Source: Clostridium sp. CAG:413 (lineage in GTDB: Bacteria > Bacillota > Clostridia > Oscillospirales > Acutalibacteraceae). From it: DNA of 20,879 nt. Made by a program: the position numbers and the translations under genes. The notes below the pieces were generated by a model. It was not told the origin of the DNA and searched no databases. It saw only the letters and a list, made by a program, of their open reading frames with translations. Location of the stretch: contig FR888232.1 of assembly GCA_000431775.1 (NCBI GenBank), positions 1-20,879 of the forward strand, read 5' to 3'. This document shows positions 15,236 to 20,879 of the stretch, one piece after another (position 1 is the stretch's first letter; each line of letters begins with the position of its first letter).

Positions 15236-15722
15236 CGGCATTTGCCTCCTTTGCCTTTTCGGCGATTATCTCTTTGACTCTCTGCGGAGTCAGACTGCCG
15301 TAGGTCTCGGAATTTATCATCATAACAGGGGAGAGCGAGCAGCAGCCGAGGCACGCGACGGTTTTCAGTGTAAAAAGCCCGTCGGGCGTTGTCTCTCCGT
15401 TATGTATGCCAAGCGTTTCAAACACGGCTTTTTCTATCATCTCGGAGCCGTTGACATGGCATGCCGTACCTTGACAGAGCATTATAAAATACCTGCCGAC
15501 CGGCGTGAAACGAAATTGGGCATAGAATGTTGCAACGCCGAAAGCGGTTGCCGGGGCAATGCCCAGCCCGATTGCCGCATGACAAAGCGCGTCTTCCGGC
15601 AGATAACCGTAAATATCCTGAATCTCTTGCAGGACGGTTATAAGCGAGCCGACGGTGTTTTTATATTTGTTTATGACAGGCTCAATGAGACTTAAATCGC
15701 TTGCCTTTGCCGGATTTTTCAT
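15228..15722 (-). CDS. NuoE/HydC-like 2Fe-2S subunit (StnA-like)
   Basis: A 164-residue thioredoxin-like ferredoxin subunit (24 kDa type) passing electrons to or from the flavin subunit. A helical N-terminus has LITVLQEIQDIYGYLP and the FGVATFYAQF segment (61-70). Four 2Fe-2S ligands are visible: C83 and C88 (CQGTAC) with C124 and C128 (CLGCC). The length is normal for NuoE/HydC. It starts at ATG 15722 after GGAGGAG and is the first gene of the operon, directly behind a promoter. The next gene begins inside it, suggesting translational coupling. Confidence 0.93.
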   Translation of the reverse strand: MKNPAKASDLSLIEPVINKYKNTVGSLITVLQEIQDIYGYLPEDALCHAAIGLGIAPATAFGVATFYAQFRFTPVGRYFIMLCQGTACHVNGSEMIEKAVFETLGIHNGETTPDGLFTLKTVACLGCCSLSPVMMINSETYGSLTPQRVKEIIAEKAKEANADV

Positions 15723-15753
15723 ATCTTCTCCTCCGTTGACATAGGTTTATTCA

Positions 15754-15782
15754 ATTATACGCTATGGACATAAGCTTTTCAA
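15754..15782 (-). promoter_or_regulatory. Promoter of the transhydrogenase operon
   Basis: On the minus strand TTGAAA (15777-15782), 17-base spacer, perfect TATAAT (15754-15759), 32 bases before the first start codon. I see no Rex-like TTGTTAA...TTAACAA dyad around it. Confidence 0.85.
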
Positions 15783-15843
15783 TATCGTGCTGGCACTTAT
15801 CTACATGTAAAATAAGGCGGCGTTTTTTTGTATATTATGCGCG

Positions 15844-15872
15844 TTGAAAAAGCGTATGGTTTGTTGTACTAT
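15844..15872 (+). promoter_or_regulatory. Distal promoter of the glycosyltransferase gene
   Basis: TTGAAA (15844-15849), 17-base spacer, TACTAT (15867-15872). It lies in the 314-base gap between the divergent operons and would give a leader of about 160 bases. Confidence 0.5.
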
Positions 15873-15942
15873 TATATTAAGTACTTCATGAGCCGATGGA
15901 AAAAACGTGGCAAATAATCCACAGTTTGCCTGAATTTGTCGG

Positions 15943-15971
15943 TTGAACAGTGTGACAAAATGTGATAAAAT
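15943..15971 (+). promoter_or_regulatory. Proximal promoter of the glycosyltransferase gene
   Basis: TTGAAC (15943-15948), 17-base spacer, TAAAAT (15966-15971). The -10 box lies inside the first unit of a 13-base direct repeat, a layout that suits a regulator. Confidence 0.65.
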
Positions 15972-15990
15972 GTAGACACAAAATGTGATA
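15955..15990 (+). repeat. 13-base direct repeat over the promoter
   Basis: ACAAAATGTGATA occurs at 15955-15967 and 15978-15990, start-to-start distance 23 bases (about two helical turns). One unit covers the spacer and -10 box, the other the likely start site. Possible operator pair; no regulator gene is near. Confidence 0.6.
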
Positions 15991-16007
15991 CGCGTCAATC
16001 GGGCGCG

Positions 16008-16022
16008 TGCGGCAAGGCCGCA
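16008..16022 (+). promoter_or_regulatory. Small GC-rich hairpin before the glycosyltransferase ribosome binding site
   Basis: TGCGGC-AAG-GCCGCA, six base pairs with a three-base loop, ending 2 bases before AAAGGGAG. It may tune translation or mRNA stability; it has no T run and is not a terminator. Confidence 0.4.
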
Positions 16023-16036
16023 AAAGGGAGATTTGA

Positions 16037-17005
16037 GTGGTGGAGAAGCTGGTTTCAATCATAATGCCGGCGTATAATTGCGTGGATTACATAGCAGAGA
16101 GCATAAGATCCGTGCAAAATCAGACCTACCAAAATTGGGAGCTCATCGTTGCCGATGACAATTCTACGGACGGTACGGTCAATACGGTGCGCAGTATGGC
16201 AGCAGATGACAACAGAATACATTTGCTTGAAACCGATATCAATCTCGGCCCTGCGGCGGCGCGCAACAGAGCGATAAATACGGCGCAGGGTAATTATATC
16301 GCATTCCTTGACAGTGACGATATCTGGTTCCCGGACAAGCTGAGCCGACAGATAAGCTTTATGGAGCAAACAGGATACGATTTCACATATACTGCGTATG
16401 AAAAAATAAACGAACGCAGCGAACATATGGGAATTGTTGTTTCTGCGCCGAAGAGCGTGAATTATTCGTCGATGCTTTATCGCGGTGACCCTATAGGCAA
16501 TCTGACTGTGGTCTACGACGCAACAAAGCTTGGAAAGTTTTATGTTCCGGATATAAAAAAACGCAATGATTTTGCACTTTGGCTAAAAATGATGCACGAC
16601 TGTAAACGTGCATACGGACTCAACGAAGTTCTCGCGAGCTATCGCGTTCGCGCCGGTGCTATTTCATCCACACGTAAAAGTGAGTTGATGAAGTACTATT
16701 GGAAACTTTATCGTGATATCGAAAATTTATCAAATATAAAAGCGTCCGTTGCTATGATATCGCTCGTGTTTTTCAAATCTATGAGACGGGTTAATCAAAA
16801 AATCCAGGAATCAATAAACAAATTTAGGACAAAACAGGTGCCAGGTAATCAAACGGATGTCAAAAATAGTTCTAAAAGCATTGCAAAAATAGTAAATGGT
16901 TCAGAAGATATAATCTTCAGGAACACAGAAGAAAATGCCATCTCGGCGACTGTTGATGATGTTATGATGTCAAATGTGATAAAAAATAAGAAAGAGGGGC
17001 TTTAA
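16037..17005 (+). CDS. Family 2 glycosyltransferase
   Basis: A 322-residue GT-A fold transferase moving a sugar from a nucleotide-sugar to a cell-surface acceptor. The N-terminal catalytic domain has VSIIMPAYNCVDYIAESIRS, then VADDNSTDGT (38-47), the NLGPAAARNRAI segment (69-80) and the metal/nucleotide site FLDSDD (90-95). RNDFALWL (176-183) and SYRVRAGAIS (201-210) are typical of wall or capsule GT2 enzymes. A hydrophobic patch at about 237-248 may touch the membrane. The last about 60 residues are polar and rich in K, N and S, beyond the usual domain. The start is GTG 16037 (or GTG 16040) after AAAGGGAG. It has no sugar-pathway neighbours; acceptor and donor are unknown. Confidence 0.88.
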   Translation: MVEKLVSIIMPAYNCVDYIAESIRSVQNQTYQNWELIVADDNSTDGTVNTVRSMAADDNRIHLLETDINLGPAAARNRAINTAQGNYIAFLDSDDIWFPDKLSRQISFMEQTGYDFTYTAYEKINERSEHMGIVVSAPKSVNYSSMLYRGDPIGNLTVVYDATKLGKFYVPDIKKRNDFALWLKMMHDCKRAYGLNEVLASYRVRAGAISSTRKSELMKYYWKLYRDIENLSNIKASVAMISLVFFKSMRRVNQKIQESINKFRTKQVPGNQTDVKNSSKSIAKIVNGSEDIIFRNTEENAISATVDDVMMSNVIKNKKEGL

Positions 17006-17020
17006 AAGCTCCTCTTTTTT
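16991..17020. terminator. Terminator overlapping the glycosyltransferase stop codon
   Basis: Twelve-base-pair stem (16991-17002 with 17006-17017, one G-T pair) and a T run on the plus strand. The stop codon TAA (17003-17005) is in the loop. AAATAAG on the left gives a T-rich tail on the minus strand as well, so it may also stop the TldDE transcript. Confidence 0.85.
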
Positions 17021-17030
17021 ATAAGCGAAA

Positions 17031-17223
17031 GAGCCGGGTCTGCAGGCTGTCAACCACACCCGCAGAGCCACGGCTCCGTCAAAGGCAGCAAATGCTGAAA
17101 TGCGCTGTTGAAAATACAATAAACAATAGCTTCTTCACCTAAAAGCGCCCGAAATAATATCAGCTCCGGCTGCCAGTATCATTATGTGTATCCTGCAGCT
17201 TAAAATACATAAAAGCCGCAGGA
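17031..17223. other. Structured intergenic stretch with no gene
   Basis: Between the glycosyltransferase and TldE genes I find no convincing ORF. Two foldable pieces are visible. One is a nested hairpin at 17031-17076 (GAGCCG with CGGCTC outside, TCTGC with GCAGA inside), which pairs better as minus-strand RNA. The other is an 11-base stem with one mismatch at 17191-17201/17213-17223 followed by AATTTTTT on the plus strand. It could be a 3' UTR of the TldDE transcript or a small RNA; no promoter for the latter is convincing. Confidence 0.4.
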
Positions 17224-17232
17224 AATTTTTTC

Positions 17233-18531
17233 TTATTTGCCCGATACCGTGACTCCGTCGAATTCAGCCCACGGCATGAACGAAAGTCCGTCCGTGGTCT
17301 GCTCTTTGGATATCGCAACAATGTTATTGAGCATGTCGATAATGTTGCCGCTTATCATTGTCTCGCTGACTGCAGAGCTGACTTTTCCGTTTTCGATAAG
17401 AAAACTGTTCTTCGCGACGCCGGAAAAATCTCCGTTCGATGACGGCTGACCGCCGGAGAATCGGTTGACTATCAGACCTTTGTCTATTCCTGCGATCATC
17501 TCTTCGAGCGTCTTGTCGCCGGGGAGAACTTCGAGGTTATTGCCGCCGTTGAGAGCGCGTGGGAAACCGGTCTTGTTTGCTCCGTACTGCGAAAGAATAA
17601 AAGTCTTGAGAACGCCGTCAACAATAATGTCCATGTTCTCGGCAGGGTAGCCGTCGGAGGTAAAACGCTGACCGACCACTGTTCTGCCGTCAAGCGGAAC
17701 GCTTCTGAGATTCAGCTTTTCGCTCGCGACTTTCGTGTTCAGCGCGTCTTTCCAGGGAGATGTGCCGTCAATAAGCACGCCGGATGATGCGAAATTTTCG
17801 AGTGCCGTCTGCAAAAGCTCGTTGAAGCAGTCGGGGGAATAAATTACCTTGCCGACGAATTTTTCGCTCGGCGAGACTGTGTCGAGCTGCTTTTCACTCT
17901 CTTCGAGTAACTGTCTCTGCATACCCGCATCCATAAACGGCTTGTCGAGATTGTCAAGTGCGCAGAAATATCCGTTGAACGACGAAGCTTTTTCCCCCTC
18001 GTGCGCGGAGAACATCGTGTTGAACGAGTATTCGCCGTGCTCATATCTGAGACTTGTTCCGTTTGTGTTCATATAGAGCTTTTCGCTGTGCTCATAGTCG
18101 GAAATAAGTTGCTCAAGGATGATTTTCGGATATTCTTTTTTAGTCTGGCTCATGAATTCCTCTATCCTGTCAAATAGCTTGTCAAGGTCGGGTTCAAAAA
18201 CTCCGGTTTTGTATTCGGTTTTTGCAGTGAAAGGCGCTATTTGCTCGGCTTCGTCGGGAACGGAAGATTCCGCCGCAGCGATGCACTGAGCCGCAGCTTC
18301 GTCGATCGCTTCTTTTGTCGCTTGATTTATGCTTGTGACGCCCTTTTTGCCGTCCTTTATCGCTTTCATCGAGATGCTTGTGTTGAATGTGGAGCGCATC
18401 AGGCTGAACTTTCCGCCGTCAACATTCAGCTCATCCTTTTTGCTTCTGCCGACGATGCACTGAGCTGCATCCGCGCCGCAATCTTTGAGCGCTTTGAGTG
18501 TGTATTCCGCTATCTCATATATATCAGTCAT
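17233..18531 (-). CDS. TldE/PmbA-type subunit of a TldD-TldE peptidase
   Basis: A 432-residue partner of the TldD metalloprotease. In other bacteria the TldD/TldE dimer degrades or trims unfolded and ribosomally made peptides. The N-terminus (ALKDCGADAAQCIVG...FSLMRSTFNTSISMKAI) and the C-terminal half (GDFSGVAKNSFLIENGKVSSAV...SGNIIDML) are PmbA/TldE-like. It lacks the HExxxH motif, as expected for the non-catalytic subunit, and the FSGG-QPSSNGDFSG loop would line the shared cavity. AAAGGAG precedes ATG 18531. It follows the TldD gene by 16 bases and is the last gene of the operon. No precursor peptide or modifying enzyme is adjacent. Confidence 0.9.
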   Translation of the reverse strand: MTDIYEIAEYTLKALKDCGADAAQCIVGRSKKDELNVDGGKFSLMRSTFNTSISMKAIKDGKKGVTSINQATKEAIDEAAAQCIAAAESSVPDEAEQIAPFTAKTEYKTGVFEPDLDKLFDRIEEFMSQTKKEYPKIILEQLISDYEHSEKLYMNTNGTSLRYEHGEYSFNTMFSAHEGEKASSFNGYFCALDNLDKPFMDAGMQRQLLEESEKQLDTVSPSEKFVGKVIYSPDCFNELLQTALENFASSGVLIDGTSPWKDALNTKVASEKLNLRSVPLDGRTVVGQRFTSDGYPAENMDIIVDGVLKTFILSQYGANKTGFPRALNGGNNLEVLPGDKTLEEMIAGIDKGLIVNRFSGGQPSSNGDFSGVAKNSFLIENGKVSSAVSETMISGNIIDMLNNIVAISKEQTTDGLSFMPWAEFDGVTVSGK

Positions 18532-18547
18532 TTTTATCGCTCCTTTC

Positions 18548-19930
18548 TCAGCGTCCGCCGATATTTACTTTGCATTTGACGGCAGGACCGCCCATTCCGA
18601 CGGGCATCGGCTGTTTCTTGCCGCACATGCCGGAGCAGGTCCACACCATGTCATCGGAGAGCATATCGACAGTCTTGAGCATATCAAACGCTATGCCAGA
18701 TATTGTCGTGTCTCTTATTGCTCTGCCGAGCTTGCCGTGCTTTATCTCATATCCCATGCAGACGCCGAACATGAACTCTCCGGTCGTGTCCGCCTGACCG
18801 TTGTTGGTCTCCGTTAGAAAATATCCGTCGTCTATCGAAGCTATCATATCTTCGAGCTTGTCTTTGCCGGGGAGAATTGCGGTGTTTCTCATTCTGATAA
18901 GCGGCTCGTCAGAGAATGCGTAAGCTCTCGCGTTGCCTTGCGGTTTGACTCCGAAATGCTCCGCGCTCTCTCGGCTGTTCATGTATCCTCTGAGAATGCC
19001 GTCCTTTATGAGAATTGCGTCCTCCGCGGGCGTGCCCTCGTCGTCGACAAGAACGGGCAGGGGAGCCGAGGAGCCGTCCGGCAGGGTGTGAGCGAAGTCC
19101 ACCATGGTTATAAGCTCGCTTGCAACCTGCTTGTTCATGCAGTGCGCCGCAACGGAGCCGCCGAGCACAAGATCCGCTTCAACCGTGTGACCCACTGCCT
19201 CATGGGCGAGTATGCCCGCAAGGTTCGGGTGCATAACAACATCTCTGTAGCCCGCGTCGGCGTACACGCCTTCGGCTTTTTTCATCAGGCTTTCATAGAG
19301 AAGATCTATTCCTCCGAAAAGTTCATCGGGGGAGGAGAATACCTCGGTGAAGAATCCACGCCCGCCGAATACTTTATAAAGCTCAACATTTGTTCCGTCC
19401 TTGGCCTCGGCGGTCAGAAAAACATAGACAAAACTTCTCGGCACGAGCGAATATGAATCGAATCCGTCGTTGACGCAGAGCCTTTTCTCCATCGAATCTG
19501 CCCTGATGCTTATCGAGCGGCTGACGAGATCTGGATATTTTTTCGCGATATATTCGTCGATCTCTTTTGCAAATTCAATATATACTTTCTGCTCGCAGTC
19601 ATTTATGTCGCCGTTCATCGTTTTTATTCCGGCGGGAATCGGTCTTATTATCTTCGCCTCGTGGCTGACTCTCGAACTCAGAAACACGGCGTTGTCGCTC
19701 GCGGCCTTGAGTACGCTTTTTATGCTCTCTTCCGAGTATTCCGCGCTTGAAGCAAAGCCGTAAACTCCGTTTTTATATACTCTGGCATTGATGCCGCTTT
19801 TCTCTGTGCGTGCGTTGCCGACGAGATTTCCGCCGAGCATAGACACTCCGCGCGAGGTGTTCTTCTGCGCACGCAGCTCGGTGTGGTCGCTGAGCTGCGC
19901 CCTGTGCGGCGAAAGAATATCATTTATCAT
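18548..19930 (-). CDS. tldD: TldD-type zinc metalloprotease
   Basis: Catalytic subunit of the TldD/TldE peptidase, 460 residues. The N-terminal fold is followed by the zinc motif HEAVGH (243-248), with a C-terminal cysteine region WTCSGMCGKKQPMPVG that supplies the third ligand in this family. GEFMFGVCMGYEIKHGKLG and ISGIAFDMLKTV are typical of TldD C-termini. The start ATG 19930 follows AAGGAGA. It is the first gene of a two-gene operon behind its own promoter. The substrate cannot be told from this window; a housekeeping role in peptide turnover is as likely as maturation of a specific peptide. Confidence 0.93.
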   Translation of the reverse strand: MINDILSPHRAQLSDHTELRAQKNTSRGVSMLGGNLVGNARTEKSGINARVYKNGVYGFASSAEYSEESIKSVLKAASDNAVFLSSRVSHEAKIIRPIPAGIKTMNGDINDCEQKVYIEFAKEIDEYIAKKYPDLVSRSISIRADSMEKRLCVNDGFDSYSLVPRSFVYVFLTAEAKDGTNVELYKVFGGRGFFTEVFSSPDELFGGIDLLYESLMKKAEGVYADAGYRDVVMHPNLAGILAHEAVGHTVEADLVLGGSVAAHCMNKQVASELITMVDFAHTLPDGSSAPLPVLVDDEGTPAEDAILIKDGILRGYMNSRESAEHFGVKPQGNARAYAFSDEPLIRMRNTAILPGKDKLEDMIASIDDGYFLTETNNGQADTTGEFMFGVCMGYEIKHGKLGRAIRDTTISGIAFDMLKTVDMLSDDMVWTCSGMCGKKQPMPVGMGGPAVKCKVNIGGR

Positions 19931-19979
19931 ATGACTTCTCCTTTACAAAGAATTTTTCTATCTTCGTCCCTGACTATAT

Positions 19980-20007
19980 AGTATATCACTATTATCAGAT
20001 TTTTCAA
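19980..20007 (-). promoter_or_regulatory. Promoter of the TldDE operon
   Basis: On the minus strand TTGAAA (20002-20007), 16-base spacer, TATACT (19980-19985), 49 bases before the TldD start. Confidence 0.65.
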
Positions 20008-20047
20008 CTTCGCGCAAAAAAGAAAAGCAAAAAGACAGGCGTTTCAA

Positions 20048-20076
20048 TTGACTTTGATATCCTTAAATGTTATCAT
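20048..20076 (+). promoter_or_regulatory. Promoter of the HAD phosphatase gene
   Basis: TTGACT (20048-20053), 17-base spacer, TATCAT (20071-20076), 34 bases before the TTG start. It is divergent from the TldDE promoter, 40 bases apart. Confidence 0.75.
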
Positions 20077-20110
20077 TTTAGCGCGAAATTTATTGTGCGG
20101 AGGAAGTGCT

Positions 20111-20879
20111 TTGGGAAAGTTTGAAAAAGTGCTCATAGCGAGCGATTTTGACGGCACGCTCAAGAATGACGACGGAATAATAACCGACGATGTCCGTTCG
20201 GCAATAGCGTATTTTATTGCCGAGGGCGGATATTTTACGGTCTGCACCGGCAGGACATATCAAGGCTTTCATCTCTATGACCCGTCTTATATCAATGCGC
20301 CCGTTCTGCTGACAAACGGCTCCATGGCGTATGACTATGAAAAAAACGAGCCTGTGTTCGTAAACGGTATAGATGCCGAACACGGAATCCCGTTCGTCAG
20401 AGCTATAATGGAAAAATTTCCGGATGTCTCAATAGAAATGTATCCGTTTGACAGTACTTATGCAATACATCTTGATGACACTTCACACCGCCATTTTACA
20501 AGTCAGGGTATACCTTATAAAGTTGTCAACGACCCGTCCGAGACGGAGTTCCCCTGGGCGAAGGCTATGTTTGACGCGGAGGGAATATCGCAGGAAGTGC
20601 AGGCGTTTATGCGCGAGAATTTTGATGATCCCGCGTTTTTGCCGACAAACGGCGGATATATCGAGGTCATGAAAAAAGGCTCGGATAAAGGTACGGGTCT
20701 GCTTTTCCTTGCCGACGCTCTCGGCGTCCCTCACGACAGGACTTTTGCCGTGGGCGACGGATATAACGATATTGAAATGCTAGTCGCGGCAAAAGCAGGA
20801 TTCGTCCCTGAAAACGGCTCGCCGGAGGCGCTCGAACACGCCGACTATGTCGTACGCTCGAATAATGACGGCGCTGTGG
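20111..20879 (+). CDS. Cof-type HAD-superfamily phosphatase (partial, C-terminus cut)
   Basis: Haloacid dehalogenase phosphatase of the Cof/IIB subfamily, probably acting on a sugar phosphate, nucleotide or flavin phosphate in the cytoplasm. 256 residues are visible without a stop. Motif I is DFDGTL with nucleophile D12 and acid/base D14; motif II is LLTNG near 70; a C2 cap follows; motif III is MKKGSDKGTGL near 191; motif IV is GDGYNDIEM with D216 and D220. The family usually ends about 10-20 residues beyond the last visible part, so little is missing. The start is TTG 20111: GGAGG lies seven bases upstream and the frame has no earlier Met; the next in-frame GTG at 20129 would cut into the first strand. 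Confidence 0.9.
   Translation, partial: MGKFEKVLIASDFDGTLKNDDGIITDDVRSAIAYFIAEGGYFTVCTGRTYQGFHLYDPSYINAPVLLTNGSMAYDYEKNEPVFVNGIDAEHGIPFVRAIMEKFPDVSIEMYPFDSTYAIHLDDTSHRHFTSQGIPYKVVNDPSETEFPWAKAMFDAEGISQEVQAFMRENFDDPAFLPTNGGYIEVMKKGSDKGTGLLFLADALGVPHDRTFAVGDGYNDIEMLVAAKAGFVPENGSPEALEHADYVVRSNNDGAV

Noticed and set aside
10715..15722. [FeFe]-hydrogenase HydABC
   Set aside because: NuoE- and HydB-like subunits suggest it, but the third subunit lacks the H-cluster motifs and carries a GltD-like NADP module instead.
15723..15843. Rex redox-sensor operator before the transhydrogenase operon
   Set aside because: No TTGTTAA...TTAACAA-like dyad is visible near the promoter.
15892..15921. Nine-codon upstream ORF (MSRWKKRGK) in the glycosyltransferase leader
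   Set aside because: No ribosome binding site precedes it and the proximal promoter lies downstream of it.
1..20879. CRISPR array
   Set aside because: No regularly spaced set of near-identical repeats with unique spacers occurs; the only short arrays are the two- or three-unit repeats listed.

Overview
The window looks like a chromosomal segment of a Gram-positive anaerobe of the class Clostridia, probably a gut Oscillospirales-like lineage. The grounds are a T-box leader on a prolyl-tRNA synthetase gene, strong AGGAGG-type ribosome binding sites, TTGACA/TATAAT-like promoters with 17-base spacers, compact intrinsic terminators, and a flavin/iron-sulfur complex typical of strict anaerobes. 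Most genes have balanced GC. The stretch from about 5.5 to 7.0 kb is visibly more AT-rich. This assignment rests on gene content and signals; no database search was run.

Layout. 1-645 (minus): 5' end of proS with its T-box leader, attenuator and promoter. 694-3726 (plus): a GPH/MelB-type sugar symporter, then asnS and two terminators, the second shared with the convergent pyruvate kinase gene (minus, 3731-5146). 5337-5523: tRNA-Ser(GGA) with promoter and terminator. 5481-6950: two AT-rich genes, an uncharacterised protein and a NUDIX hydrolase, bounded by a perfect 26-base inverted repeat made from one arm of the tRNA terminator, with a third degenerate copy between them. 6955-8300: a TM2/zinc-ribbon protein and a DUF2752 membrane protein on the minus strand. 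8234-8648: an orphan small membrane protein. 8725-10109: a GH4 alpha-galactosidase-like enzyme. 10159-10629 (minus): a TspO homologue.

10715-15782 (minus) is the most interesting locus. It is a three-gene operon of a NuoE-like, a NuoF/HydB-like and a 919-residue fusion subunit (2Fe-2S ferredoxin, GltD/NfnB-like FAD-NADP module, bacterial ferredoxin clusters and a NuoG-like stub). No hydrogenase H-cluster domain and no formate dehydrogenase catalytic subunit is present here. The architecture fits the Stn-type family of electron-bifurcating NADH/ferredoxin:NADP transhydrogenases. Such a complex would link the NADH pool fed by glycolysis to NADPH and reduced ferredoxin.

15844-17020 carries an orphan family 2 glycosyltransferase behind two tandem promoters and a 13-base direct repeat. 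17233-20007 (minus) is a TldD/TldE metalloprotease pair with no obvious peptide substrate beside it. 20048 to the end is a Cof-type HAD phosphatase with a TTG start, cut by the window edge. Apart from the Stn-like, TldDE and TM2/DUF2752 pairs, most genes are single transcription units with their own promoter and terminator. I see no CRISPR array, rRNA, phage gene, integrase or intact transposase.
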